Notes: a model not told the origin generated them from the sequence alone. DNA of 64,000 nt from Ifrita kowaldi (GCA_013398055.1 VZRS01014188.1:49014-113013); one strand, 5' to 3'. Shown: positions 12,365 through 26,450, counted from the stretch's first letter. Numbers and translations are program-made.

Positions 12365-15300
12365 AGTGCATGTCCCTGTGGGATGTGGGGAACTGTGTGT
12401 TCCCATGGGATGGATGGCACAGTGGAGATCGGCCCCGGTGCCTGCTCTGCCCTGCGGGGTCCGGCTGTTGCTGGCGCTCCCGAGCCGAGGGGCTGTGGTG
12501 GTTGTGCGCAGCTGTGGCTCCAGCTGCTGAACAGACCCAGTGCCAAGGCCCACGGTGGGCTGGCACCCACCGGACCATAGCTCAGAGACACAGCATGTTT
12601 AAGTCCCTCAAACAGATTTCCTCGTGGATCACTGCAGATGCCAGCCTCCCTCGAGGCCTGATGGGTGCCGGATTAGCTGGAATCCTGCATTAATTGGCAG
12701 AGGTGTCAGAGGTGACCTTGGGCAAATATTTACAATTACTCTGGTGGTGTGTCTATGCATGTACTACAGTCACAGAAGGGATGGGGTTCAAACGGCACTT
12801 TAATGAGCTGCAGGACAGCAGGAGGGTAGAGCTCCTCACTCTGATGTGCTGAGCAGTCCAGGGTGGGAAGATCATCTTCATCTGCCCGCAAAGGCGTGTT
12901 GGTGTTGGAGTGGCAAGTGCTCAGCAGCCTTTCTAGGACCTGTGCATTTTGAACAGGGACCATCTCAGCTTCTGCATCACACGGCTGTGAGCGTGTTGCT
13001 TGGACTCAGGGAACTGCGCTTTTCCTGCCCAAGGCTGGTCTGCGCTCACATCCACGTTGCACAGACGGAAATGGAAACACTCGAGTTGTGCCGCGTGCCT
13101 GGGATGCCGGCTGAATGAATAACACGAGATTATAAAGCAGGATTCCCCCTCGCAAATTTGTTCTTCCAGTGGAAAGCACAGAGGAAAAACATCCTTTTAA
13201 GTTCTGCATCCCTCTTCCCACTCCTGAAGAGCAGGCAGGCAGTGTGGAGATGAGCAGGGATGGATGAATTCCCCCAGAAGAATTTCTTCTCGATTCTTTT
13301 CTACATTTTGATGATTTCATTCCTCCAGCTCTCATTAGCACCTCCTTTATCCCCAGTTCTTCCCCAAAGGCATTCTGCTCTCGCTCCCTCCTGCTGCAAA
13401 GGGAGCGGCAGAGCAGGGATAGAAGCGGATGCTGTGCACCACCTCATGTTGAGGCCTGGAATTTCAGAGCCTGATCCCAGTTCCAGCTCTCTCCCATGGC
13501 GAGGGAGGTGGAATCCTCATCTGCCCCAGAATTTACTCTGCTGGATAAGAGCGATGCCTCATCCTCACACAAGGACTCAGTGGCAGTGTCCTGCCCTTTG
13601 TTAAGGCCCCGTGGTCTCACAGACCTGCCGAAGCCCCAGCAGCCAGACGAGCTGTCCCAATGGGCTCTGAGGGCTGATTTCTGAAGAGGAAAGTCTGTTC
13701 TCCCAAGCGCGTCCCTTTTCTGCACTCAAACCAACCCCGGATGCTCTCCCAGTCCAGCCCGGCTCTTTCAGAAGGGTCGCAGCGTTCTGTGTCACCCTGT
13801 TTGTGAGCAATCCCCTGCTCTGCCTCCCCTCCCCAGGACCCACAAGAGGGAAAGGAGGCAGAGTTTGACAGGCGAGAGCTATCCAGCCAGGTTTCCAGCC
13901 ATCTCCTGCACATCTCTGTGCTGCCAATGCTGTTTGCACTCCCCATGCCAGAGCTCAGCAGCAGATTTGCTCACAAAGTCCTGTTGTGCCAAGGAAAAGG
14001 ATCCTGAGTCCTTCAGGTCAGGCATGCAGAGGGATGACACCGCTGCCTGTACTTTTCCATGGCATCCGTGGGCTGTGGGTCCCTGCTCTCACATATTCAT
14101 GTTGGAAAAATATTCATGATGCTTGTGGAGCCCAGGGGTCAGTTTTGGGCTCCAGAGGAAGCATACGTCTGTAATTCTACATTCCCCACAACATCCCATG
14201 CACAAAGCCAGCTCTAGTGGCCTGAGCTGCACCTGTACCAGCCCCTGGATGGAAAAGCGACCCAAGCCCATCCAGCCTTGCACCCAAGGACATGATTTTG
14301 ACCCCAAAACCATCGATTCAGTAGGAAATAAAACGAGAAGGATGTAAAGAAGTTACTCCCAAGGTCACGCACTGCAGAACGCAGCACTGCCCTCAGTGGG
14401 ACACGCACTGCAAGGAGCGGGACAGCACTGCTGGAGTGTTCGCTGTGAACTTGATTTCAGGCTGCTGGACCTGCTCAATGGAGCATCCAAGGGGAACATT
14501 GGCTCTCGAGGCACAGAGATTTCTGAAGCATTTTTATGACTATTTCTCCTTCCTCCGACATACTTCCAAAGCTGCGTTTGAGAATGTCCCCTTGTAGTCA
14601 CACATCCCTCTGATAGCACAAAGGGAAAGGGAGGTTACACCACACCTGCATTCACCACCTGCCATCCTTGGCTGGCACAGGCTGCTGTCATGGGGCTCCC
14701 ACAGTGACCACGCTGGCTTAGGGAGTGCTCCAGGTACCCCCTGTGCTGTGCAAAAGAAAAACCAGCTCTCAGCAGCCAAGCTAGCCTTCTTCAACCCCAG
14801 CCAGCTCCTGGCGTCACCAGAGCTGACCCGACCCACTGTGCTGCAAGGAGCATTCCCCCTTCCAACCTTACAATCAGAAAAAAGCCACATGCTCACTCCA
14901 GAGCACTCAAAATTTCCTCAGCAGTTGTCATCTGCACTCAAAGGACATCAAAGACTTTCCGAAAAGGAAAGATGTGCTCTCCCAGCTTATATATTCCCCC
15001 ACCCCCTTGCCTGCAGTACCCAGCAAGTGATTCCTCCTCCCTGTTCACACCTCATCAGCTGGAAGGTGAGAGAAAAAATGAATGCTGAGCTTGAGGGAAT
15101 TTAAGGAGAGACAAATGACAGCAGATCCTCCCTTGGGGTTCACAGTAGCACCTCTGGGTAGGAGCAAGTGCTGGGCAGGGAACTGGGGAGACAGGACTGA
15201 GGTTTGCCAGGGCAGGATCCCTGTTTTGTCTGAGCAGGTGCCCATCCCTGTGTGTGGGGCACATGAGGCTGTCCTGAGCCTGCTGCCCACCCTCAGTAAA

Positions 15301-15519
15301 TAACCCGTGTTCCTAAACAGCACTGTCTTTGTTATTGAGGCAGAGGAGGGAGCAGAAGGCACATTGAGGGCATTCTCTGAATCAGGTTGTGAAATTAGAG
15401 GCTGCGTGGACTCGGACATCACCGTGGGCTGGCTGCCCACAGTCTCTCCCCAGAGGTGGCACTGGCACAGCGGCCGCCAAGGCACAGGTGTGGGGATGAG
15501 TGAGACTGCAGCGGGCAAA

Positions 15520-15587
15520 GCCCAGATGTTTATCTGGGCAGTGGGAATGGTGAAGCCCAGATGTTTATCTGGGCGGTGGGAGTAGGC
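15520..15587. repeat. 35-bp tandem duplication carrying a hairpin
   Basis: Two copies start at 15520 and 15555. Each opens with gcccagatgtttatctgggc, which folds as an 8-bp stem with a 4-base loop, followed by a near-identical purine-rich spacer. Confidence 0.9.
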
Positions 15588-18500
15588 AGGCCTCCTGGGA
15601 GGCAGCTACCTTAGGAAGAGGCACTGTGTCTGTCTTACGGCTGAAACTCAGGGAGAGAGCTGAACACAGCCCTGGGATGGGAGTTGGTCTGTCTCCAGCA
15701 GGGAGAGAGGCCAAGAGCTTTTAGGCAGCCCAAGAGCCTGCCCCGCTGTCTCCTGCTGTGGCAAGTTGGTCAGATGAGACTGGGGCAGGCCATGCAGAAT
15801 AGAACAAAACGCAAATCAGAGCGAGAGGAGCTTATCTCAAAAATAACGTGATGTGCTGCTGTTCAGTGAGAGGTGGCTAGGAGAGCAACTGATGCTGAAA
15901 GAGCTGCGAGCACAGCAGGCGAGGCTGCATGAGGTGACAAGGACAGTGATGGATGTGGCTGAGCCTGGAGCCAGAAGCCCCTACCCATGAGTGTTGCTGC
16001 CACCTCGTTACAGGTTGTCAACCCTCAGGTGTGCGTGCCAGGTTCAAGTGAAGCCCCCCTGAGCTCCAGCCCCTTCCCATCCACACCCCTTCCCCTGCCA
16101 GCCGTGTGACTCCCCGGTGTCAGGAGAGGAATTCCCTGTGGAACAGGCACCTGGCCCAGCAGGTCCAACAGGGTGCACTGCCTGCTGCTCTGCTCCTCCC
16201 TTGGCAGGCATGGGGCTCGGGAGCAGAGTGGTGTGTGCTGGCTCCAAATTAGAGTGATGTTCAGGCTTGATGGGAAATTAAAGTCTGGAGAAGGAAGAGG
16301 AGGAGGTGGAGGATGAAGCCATGCACAGGTGCACACATACACTGACTATCTTGCCCCCTCCATTGCTGCTGGGGCTGGTGGAGCGAAGGGACATCCCATG
16401 TGGGAGCTAAAACTATGCAGAGAAGCTGTAAAGCTGTGGTGAGACTTCAAAATTTCAGCTGTTTCCCATAGCAGAGGCCATGGTGACACCAGCCCGGCCC
16501 ATGAAAACCTGCGTGGGGAGCTGGCGCTGGGTGGGAAAAGCTTCTCTCACCTAACACAGGTCTGGCACAAGAGCAGAGCTGGGAGTCTCACCCAGCAGTT
16601 CAGAGGGGAAACACAATTCCCTCAGCTCATTAGGAGGGTGATTAGTTACTCAAACCATTTACTGAGCGTTGTGGTGGGATCTCCACCGTCAGCTCTGAAT
16701 GCCCACCAGCCCACACTCCATTCCCGGTGCGATGGGACCCAGAGCCAAGCTGACCTGTGTGCTGAGCCGCCCGGTCACCCTGGCTCCGCCACGCCCTGGG
16801 GATGGTCCATTCAGCTGACATGGCAAAACAAAAATTTTTTTAATTTGGATGGAGATAAAAGGTAAAAACTTCACATCTGAGAGCTCTGAAGTGTTGTTAT
16901 GGAGGTGGTTAATCTCCTTGTTTTCCAGAGAGGCTCCTGCTAGACCAACCCACTGTGCAGCTATCCGAGGATCTCAGTCTTCAGCCGACGCCAAATTCCT
17001 GCAGAGCAGGGAACTCACCTTTATTTTTTTATTTTTAAAGCTCCAGCTCCTGGAGCAATGGGAAGATTTTCATACCTCACCATCTGCTTAAAGTAAGGCA
17101 AGTTTCTCACCTTCCCAGCAGCTCACAGACACAAGCAGAACGTCAGTATAAGGTTTTAAGGAGGTCTGATGGTTGTTTGATGGAAGTAGACTTCCCAACA
17201 CTGTCCCCTCACACTGGGGTTTGTGGAGCTGCTTTGGTCTCACTCTCACACAGCTCATTATTGCACTTGCAGCTCTCAGGGAGTGGGGAAATGTGCTCCT
17301 TCATAGGCACATCCATCCTAATGGCTTCTGCCTCACTGCCAAGGATAAATCATCACAAATCAGGGCGACAAGGACTTTTGGAGAGCCCTTCTGCTTCAGG
17401 TGTTTCACCCTCTCTGTGAAGGAGCCCTCCGAGACACCCATTAGCCAGCTGAGAGCTGTGTTTGGGGAGCACATTGCTGGCTCAACAGAGTGAGGAAAAA
17501 ATCTATTTCAATTCATTTTCATACCAGACAGAGTGTTCAGAACCATGCTGCCGGGCACTCCCTCCAGCAGGCAGCCCTGACCTGGGTCAGTCCTCACAGG
17601 TGCTGCAGTGCACTGGGTGAGTTCTTGCAACTTCATAGCCACTCAAAAAGGTTTACAGGTTTGAAAAAAGTATTTCCACCAGCTCAGGAGGGCAGGAGAG
17701 CTGACTTGGTACACAGGATGCTGCTTCCCTGGGGGGATGTTGCTGCAGAGCCCAGGGGTCACCTTAGTGGGACCTTGTCAGAACAGGGAACCCAACCCAG
17801 TGCTGAGCGCAGCAGGGATGAGCACAGGAGCCCCTTTCTGCACAGTGGGTATTTGCAAGGGAAGGTCTGGCCGAAGGTACCTCACCTCCTCCGTGTCACC
17901 GGTGGGATGTGCCCGAGCAGGACTCCCCCAGAGGCAGCGGGGATGCACTCGGACACCCGCAGGGCAGTGCTGCACAGCCCTGGGTGCTGCCTGCCCCAGA
18001 ATCAGCCTTGTTTGGGTTCCCACCCCGTGCTTCTGTTATCTCTGGCTGGGATCGGGTGATGCCAAGCCCTTTTCGGGTGAGAGGCAGCTCTCCTGGCTTT
18101 GACCCATGGCAGGAGCCAGGCTGGGAACCAGGCAGGGCGAGGGCGGATGTGGGGCACTGCAGGGCAGCTCCCCGCCAGCCCCTCACCACTGACCCGGGCC
18201 GCGGTGCCTGCCCAGCCCACTGCGCCTGGATGGGACAGCTGCCAGCACAATCACCCGTGCAAGGCCGCCCGAGGCCAGCCCGACTGCCGCTGTCCCTGCG
18301 CGGACTCTGGCTCTCCCTGCACACAGAGCACAGGCTCCGTGCCCTGCTCCACAGGTACCGACAGCTGGGGCTTCCCAGGGGCCTCATGGGGCACAGACCC
18401 CCCCCCAGCAAGGACATCAGCGACAGCCCCGTGCTACTGCCAGCAGTGATCGTCCTTCCCACTGACTCATCCCTGCAGGCACAGGCAGATTCGAGTCCTT

Positions 18501-21008
18501 CCAAACTTAGCGAGATTCATGGAGGGTTTTCCAAAAATCATTCATCTAAACTTCTGCAGATAATTATGAGTTTGTTGCTCATTTATTAGCACCAGGCTGT
18601 AATTACTCGGTATCCAGATGATTTGCTACACACATCATGTGGTGCTGAGTAGGTCAGATGAGTACGAGGCTCAGATTAGGATTTTTAAGTTTGTTTTCCC
18701 AGGAAAGTCTGCAATGCATCCCTAAATGCTGCTGTGTTGTCAACAGCCCATCTGTGGGAAGGCAGAGGCGGTACCCAGGGAGGCAGAGCCCAGGCAGCCC
18801 TGGGCAGGACGTTCCACGTGAGAGCAATACAGGATCCCCGCTCCTTGTGGGGATGGGCAGTGCCAGGCTCAGTGTGCCTGCAGTCCCTCTGCATGGCTTT
18901 GGCTGGGCTGCCTGGGCTGGGCAGAGCAACCTGTCCCAGCACTGGGGCAGGAGAGGGGCATCCTCACATGCAGTGAATCACCTGCAGAATCCAGGGAGTT
19001 CTGGGCTGCCTTTGAAGCACTGGTTCATCTCTTTTTTCAGCACCCAGTGGGGGAGTTGGACATCCCACATATCCCAGACCAAACGTGGTTTGAGGGGAAC
19101 CAAGGTGGGATCATTGCCTGGCTTTGTGTGGGGCGAGTCAGGATGAGCTCCAGCACCTCCCAGCCCCGAAACTGGCCTCAGCCTGCAGCCCACAGGAGTT
19201 TCGCTCCTGGAAACCACCCTCGTGGCTGGCCACAGCCGCCCCAGCACCTCTGATCCCCAGCACAGCCTGGTGCCTCCGTGGTGAGCCCTGTCCCTCCCCT
19301 CCCTTCCCAGCTCTGTGTGTGTGTGCGGGGCATGTGGGGCTCAGAGGGTCTCCTGCAGCCCTACCCCATGAACAGCAGTGGCTACTCTTTGCCCCCGGCC
19401 GAGCTGTGTCAGACATGGCCACCTGAAGGGCACATTAACCCCTGGGAATGGTGCCAGGCATTGAGTGAACCACACACCCCAGTGTAGGAATTCACTTCAG
19501 TGTCTGTGGCTCCATCAGGGCTCATCACTCTGCTCTCCACAGCATCTTCCTCCTTCTCCTGCTGCCCTCTGGGCAGAGGATGCCCTACAGCATGTTCCAG
19601 AGGCGGCACATATGACCACACACTGTTTCCTCCCGCTTGTGCGGGTACCTGGCCAGGAGCTGTGGTCCTGTTTGCATGACTTGCCTTCAGCAGTTAAAAT
19701 CCTTTGGCCAAAATCCTCAACTCCTCAAAATGCTAGAGGGCAGCTGTGAGATTCCCTGAGGAGCCCCAGCACGGGCACGAACAGGGAGCAATGCCACAAG
19801 ACCAGCTGTGGGCAACAGGAACCCATGTGTTCAACAGCTCGGAGGAATCAGCTCAGTCACCCGAAAAAGGGGACGAGGAGAACAGGCCACCTCCCACAGC
19901 TGCTGGATGGGGTCCCCAAGTGCAGCTCCTCTGCCTGTGGATATCAAGGAATGTCACCACTCCTCACTCCTTCGGTTGCACCATACTGGCTGCCCGTGGT
20001 GGAGGGGTCCCTGCTGTGGGACACCTCTCAGAAACACAGCGAGAATGATGCCAAGACCTCTTTGGAATTACTTGTTGGAACTACCCAAAATACATGGGAA
20101 GATGATATCCTTCCCCATGGCAGCTGCCTGGGAGACACATCTGGTTCTATCCTGATGGCAGACAGGGGTGCTGCCTCCCCACAGTCCAGAGCAGCAGAGG
20201 AGGGCCAGGGGTGTTCCAGGACCCTCTCTGGGAGTTTTACTGCAACTCAGAAATGAACAAAACTGGACCAACACCAAAGGTGCTGGAACACTCCCCCAAC
20301 AGGAGGCTTTAGGGACCTCTGGGGTGAAATATGAGGCATTAATCACCACTGGCTCTTCCCATGCCAGTTCTGTGCAGCCTTTGGGCCTGGCAGACTGTGG
20401 GCATCTCCTGCCACTACCACCAGCCACCTCACATGAGGCCCTGGCTTCATGAGGGGATGAGGCAGAGGTCCCTGCTGTGGCAAAGAAACTGCAACTATTT
20501 CTTTTTTGGATACATCTTCCATTTGTTGTTGCTATACCTGTTTCCCAGTGTCTGCTGCCTTGGAGAGGGAAACACTGATGCTCTTCCAGGCATGTTTCGC
20601 AGGGTTGGGGCATTTTGCTTTCAGGTTTCCATCCAGATTTCTGGTTTTAGACAAGAACTAACAGGCTGCTTGTCTGGGCCTGGCTGGCAGTGCCTGACAG
20701 GAGCAACCACAGGCTTTTACTCCTTACTCCCAGTGCTCAAACACACTGTTCCAGAGCAGGCTGTTGGGAGCTATGTGACCTCCCTCCCTGTGGCTGGACA
20801 CAAGGTCAACGCCACCACACAGGTGATTAAGTGATGGGCCTATTGCTTGCTAATGAACTTGCTCGTGGTGCAGCGAGTGCTCTGGGACCCACGCACCTGC
20901 TCAGTGTGCCAGATGTTGCTCTGCTGGTACTCACACGTCTGTTCTGTACCCGCATCCCATGGATGCAGCGTGGAACTGTTGGGTCTGTCCCATACCCACG
21001 TTCCATGG

Positions 21009-21016
21009 TATAAAAA
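21009..21016 (+). promoter_or_regulatory. Isolated consensus TATA-like box
   Basis: The sequence ggtataaaaaggctctcagc contains a textbook TATA element on the + strand, with a predicted start about 25-30 bases downstream. No exon is recognised after it, so it may be a chance match. Confidence 0.2.
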
Positions 21017-24000
21017 GGCTCTCAGCTGATCTCTGCAAGTTTTCCGACACCTTTTGATCAAAATGCTTTTTTAGGCCAACGCACCCCTCCAAGGAAATGC
21101 AGAAGGGGCGTGAAATCAGCCCTCTGGCAATCTGGAGAGCTGTCGGTGCACATCCCCACAACTCATTGCAAGGGGAAGGCAGGAGCAGGACACAGTTTGT
21201 GGCTCTATGTTAGCTCAGGTGTGCTGGGGTGGCAGACACCCACCCATCTCTCCTGGCCCCGCCGGCCGCCGCTGGCTGCATTACGTGGAGCACAGACCTC
21301 GGTCAGACTGACCCCATCACTGACCACAGATGCGCAAGTCCGGGTTAACACCATCAAAAAGAGAAAACCTTCACCTGTCCCAGGCACAGCCGGGGAAAAG
21401 ATGGGTCAGAGCTGGGGGTCTGCGTGGCCCCTGAGCCCTGGTCCTGCTGGGGCCTGGTGATGTCCTGCTGTGTCTGTCAGGTCTTGAGTGCCAAAATACA
21501 GATGTGTCTGCGCTGACAACTCAGGCAGAGACGGGAAGCTGTCAAGAAGTGAAGCAGGAGGATTTCCAGCTCGACTGGTCGCCTCGGGGAATCTTCCATT
21601 AGTGGCTTTAAAAGACACGTGTCGATGGTTCTTTCCCTGTCTCTTTTTTTTTTCTCTCCTTTCTTTGGAAAGAACTGAAACATTCCGGGATTAAAATCCC
21701 TGCAAAGATCCCTTTCCACTCTGCAGCTTTAAAGCTGATCTATCTGTACAAAGTCCTCCCTGCATCACACATGGAGCCTAACCTAAATTTTTGTAGAATC
21801 ATATTTATGGCTCCTAATTAGGGGAAAAGCCATTGCAGAGAAGAAGAAAGAGCAGACTCAGGTCAGGGGAAGTTGGTGTCCTGGGGATGTACACAGCGGG
21901 TGAATACACCAGACATGGATGGCCAGGATGAAACACTCAGAAATCCTTTGTGCCGTGGGCAGCCCATCCCTTCCAGAGCTGGAGCACAGGCCTTCAGGAA
22001 TTATCATCACCTTTCTGGTGCTGCAAACTCCAGGATTTGGGGTCTGGGGAGTTAATTTGAGGCATATTCTTCCTGCAACTCTGGTGCAGAGTCTGTGTCC
22101 CCAGCGCTATTCCAGGGTTGTCAGGTGTCTGGCACAGGAGATGCCAAGTGCTTTCCATGCTTCCTGCCCAAGCTGGACTTTAAGGAGAAAAAAAAAAGAT
22201 GCAATGCTGGGAGTAAAACCTGACTGAATGCCTGTGGGACAGGAGCATCCTGCAGAGCTCCTGAGCTAACAGAGAGGGCAGGTGCTGCAGGAGAGGCTCT
22301 GAGACCACCCAATTCCAGGGCAGAGCTGCCAGAGGATGGGTCACAGGCACCCCAGGGCTGCAGTACCATCAGGAAATAGGGATCTAACCCCAGCCATGGT
22401 CCTGAGAGCAGCACCATTGGTATCAGACCACCACGCTGTCATTCCAGTACTGTTGGAACCTGCCCTCGGGCTGTGGGCGGAATTGGCAGCCTTGCACAAA
22501 TTCCTTTTGCTTCCCAAATGAATGTTGGCCTGGGTTCCTACCCCACTTCCGTGCTCAGACTGCCCATGATAGCACTTCACGTGCTCAATCCTTAGTGCCG
22601 GGAGGGTGATTGAGCTTCCCACGCTCCTGGGTGGGATGGGGGGCAGTGCCCAACACCAGTGAGAGCCCGGAGTACCAGAACTCCACCAGTCCTGGCACAC
22701 TCTGCACGTGCCATGAGGATCAGAGACCTCCATACTCCTCGGCCCCTATTACCTGCCTCAGGGCATGAGGAAAACGCGTGAGCAGACTTGTTCCAGCTCA
22801 TGCTGTTGCAGCACATGGGAGGAAAACTCATGCGGCCCCAAAGCGGTGAAGGCAGCGGGCACAGTCTCCCACCATGCTGGGAGCAGCGTGCAAGTGATGG
22901 TGTAAGCACTAACCAGTAACCAGTAAACCCTGGGCAAGGGGTGCCCCATGGACCACCAGTGCTCCTTATCCTCCCACACAGCAGGCACCACTCTGCAGAG
23001 GCCTGTGGAGTGTGGTGTCCCTTTCCCACATGGCAGGCCACGTATGGATCCGTCCCAGCAGGCAGGACCAGCCCTGGTGCTGCCAGAAGATCCCTGTGGT
23101 GCCATTGCTCCTGCTGGCAGCGGGGTTTAACACACCCTGCCCAGTGTCCCAACACTGCTGCACTGTGGCTGGTGTGACACAACCCATCTGCCCTCTCCCG
23201 TCTGCCAGGGCTGGTGTGCCTGGGGGCAGAGGGCTCCCCAAAGCAATGCCTCTGGGTTTTGGAGCATAAGCAGTGGAGCTGTCTGACCCACAGAGAGACC
23301 TCGGAGGACAGGAAAAAGCAGGCAGGTACTGCTGAGGGCAGGTGGAGCAGCAGCGTTGCTGCCGCACAGCCCCAGCACAGAGCTGGCAGTGCATCAGCTG
23401 CGTTCAGCCTCTGCTGATGCCGTTTTATCCCAGCGCATCCCTAATTCCGGGCTGTGTGTATCTGTGGACAGCGAGGAAGTTGGTTTTTTAATAAATGTGA
23501 AATTCTAGCTCTTGCTGCAGTGCTTTGTCAGGGACTGTGTTATTTCATGTATCTGGGTCAAGCTTATTCCTTCTTCAGAAGCAGATTCCAGGGAGCTGAA
23601 AGTGCTGCCCTTCCCCAACATCCAGCTGTGCTTCATTGCCATCTCCTTCCAGGGCGATTCATTGGGACAAAACTCCCCATGGAGCAGTTCTTTCCCAAAC
23701 AAGGACTCACAATGGAAATTTCTCCCAGCACACCTAAGCTCGAACCTTGAGCCAAAGGCAAAAGCAATTCAGCAGGGACTGAACACGTCCATGCATCCCC
23801 TGGCGTGCTGGGCTCCGCTGGGCTGCTCTGTCCCAACAGGAAGATGCTACTGAGGAGCCAACAGGTCTTAGTTCTCCTCCAAGGTCTTTGCCAACTTGAA
23901 CTTCATGCTCACAGCAAGGAGAGATCAACACCCCCATCTGGGGCACTGTGAGGTGGGGGATGCCTGGTGTGGGCAGCTGGAGAGCCCTGCTGGGCTCAGC

Positions 24001-24714
24001 CTGTGCGTGGGAGCAGTGGGAGGTTGGGATGCAATAACCCAATACCCTCATCAACATGCTGCTCCTTTCACCGGCTCATGCAGCTTGTTCTGGGGGAGCT
24101 AAAAATAGAGCAGTGAGCAGCTTTTGATAGCACCAAGAAATTAAACAAAAATGCTGGGTTTTGGTTTCATTGAAAAGCATTTTCAAATGTCCTCGTGGCT
24201 GTGTCAAAAATGATAGATAATGATTGGGCTTCAACAGAGAAGTTTGACCCTCAAGGAAGGTGGGTGGGGCAGGTGGGGGGGGCACAAGCCCTCTGTGGGG
24301 CAGCTGGGGCAGGTGCCTTAAGACCTCATGGGTGTCTTGGCCTGGCCAGTTGGAATTCGTGCCCGTGAGCCACTCACCCCAGTGCTCTGGGTAACGCTCG
24401 GCTGCCAGGGATTCCTCAGCAAAACCTCTGCAAACAAGGTAAAAGCAATGCCAGGACCTCACACAATGCAGAGATGGGTGCTCAGGAAGGAGACAGAGGT
24501 GAGTGCTGTGCTGGCCTCCAAGGTTGCCCCACATCCATCTGGCAGAGGCTGGGATTCAAAGCCATGCTACTGACATGTCGCTCAGGAGTGGCGATGGTCA
24601 TGTTGCGCATTTTATTCTGTTTTCTCAAAAACTCCTCACCCTGTGCATGCTGAGGCTGTAGCTGGCAGCTTTGATTGGACTCACCATGCAGCTGGAGAAA
24701 ACCCCCTCCCAGAT

Positions 24715-24881
24715 ATCACAGAATCACAGAACAGTTTGGGTGGGAAGGGACCTTAAGCTCATCCCGTTCCACCCCTGCCATGGGCAGGGACACCTTCCAC
24801 TGTCCCAGGCTGTTCCAAACCCTGTCCCACCTGGCCTTGGACACTGCCAGGGATCCAGGGGCAGCCACAGCTGCTCTGCCA
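24715..24881 (-). mobile_element. CR1 LINE 3' fragment
   Basis: In reverse orientation the copy starts with the terminal octamers (atcacagaatcacagaa), then 'gggaagggacctta', 'ccatgggcagggacacctt' and 'ggccttggacactgccaggg'. It is truncated at its 5' end near 24881 and is non-autonomous. Confidence 0.9.
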
Positions 24882-25899
24882 AGCAGATGTACCTCGTGTC
24901 CCCAGCTTGCTTGCTAATCTCCTTCTGTGAAACATTTGTAAAAGCAGGTTTTCCCACTTCAGAGAGGATTTCCCACTTCAGAAATCCACACTAGCTTACC
25001 ATTTGGGGTGATGGCAGGCATGCATCACCTCAGCCATCTGTCGCACTTTTGGTCACACCTCCCTGGTGTGAGAAATCCCCAAGGAAAGCTCTTCGGGCAG
25101 GACGGAATCCTGCTGCTCTTCCCCTGACTGCGCTGAAGTCTTGGTCAGAAGTCGTAGCACAGGGACCGTGTCAGGTGCTGACCCGAGACCCCATGATGGG
25201 ACCAGGGGCCACCACCACAGCCAGCACTGCGCAGACCTCAGTGGTGCTGAGGCAGCACCATGTGCTCTGAATAATTGAGAATAATGAAGGAAATTCTGCA
25301 AATCAAAGCACTTCTTTCTGATAACCTGCAGACAGGATTGCTGCCTGAATTCATCAAACAAATCACCGGTCCTGATGCGCTTCCTCAGCTCTGATGCTCT
25401 CACTGAACCTGTTCAAACCTGGTTCAGAGAGACTTCCCTGTCTCAAACATGGGTGCGAAAGTGCCACAGGTGCCTCCTGCTTGGGGGGGGCTTTCCAGGG
25501 CACGCTCAGTGCCCGTCTCAGTGCTCACTGTGCTGAGACTGACACATTCTTCTGCTCCTGTGGATCCCGGCCCCTCTCTGCAGCTTGTTCTCACAGTACT
25601 GATGCTCTGTCGCAAGGCTCCAGCTCACGTGGATCCTCAGCTTGATCTGACAGTGAACCTTCTTTCCAGTCCTCAGCATTCCCACTGCTCCCATCCTGTG
25701 CACCCAAGTCAGTTTAATTTAGAAGACAACTCTGGAAGTGGATCTCAGCCCTAGGATGTGCTGCTGTGTTCCCTGATGCCAATGAGCCCTCCAGGATGCT
25801 GTGTGACACGGGTTATTGACATGACAGAGCTGGTCGATGCAGCTGCCACACAAGAGTAGATTTAAAAGTTGAAAAGCCTCAGGGACTTAGGAAAAGAGT

Positions 25900-25919
25900 A
25901 AAAAAAAAAAAAAAAAAAA
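25900..25919. repeat. Poly(A) tract
   Basis: Twenty consecutive A residues follow gaaaagagt. No retrocopy is recognised just upstream, so a simple homopolymer is the safest reading. Confidence 0.95.
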
Positions 25920-26450
25920 GGAGCATTAATACGAAATAATTCTCTAACTTTCACATCAACCCCTGGCCTCCCCAGCCCCGGGCAGCTCTGTTCTGCACCA
26001 TGAATGAATAGCTCAACAATTTTCAGCTAAAGTTGAAACAGTCTGGAGCCAGAGAATTGTCAGAAACACGTCTGAAGCAATGCTTGTCCAGCTCCTCATC
26101 TCCTGCACTGCTGTTGGTTACGAAACATTTCCAGTTGCCTGCTCTGCCAGACGCTGCTCCCAGCCGCGTGCGTGGGGCCGTGCGGGCGGTGCCTGCCCGG
26201 GAGCTCCACGCTGGCACACGGCAGATTCTCCTCACGTTATCGGCCCTGACACCTGCCCACGGCCACAGTGACCCGGGACGTGCCACCGTTTGACTCAGCT
26301 CTAAGGCACAGACCAAGCCGGAGGCGACGCTGAGTCACACGTGGCCAGGAAGGGTTGTGGCTTCGGGGATCAGGCACAACCAGGCTCCAAAAATCTCCGC
26401 GAGGCAGGTGATCTTTAAAACCCCCATTATCCACATGCCTCTGGGGACAT

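Larger units (their letters stand above)
12416..24714. other. Unannotated stretch with AT-rich islands
   Basis: No exon is recognised over 12 kb. Apart from the 15520 hairpin duplication and the TATA-like site at 21009, the visible structure is alternating GC-rich sequence and AT-rich islands, such as 14085-14130 and 18535-18660, where homeodomain- and POU-like cores occur. Confidence 0.5.

Noticed and set aside
12105..12693. Repetitive proteins on both strands (for example the CAPQGAGHCVFP repeat)
   Set aside because: They are translations of the 51-bp minisatellite, whose period is a multiple of three.
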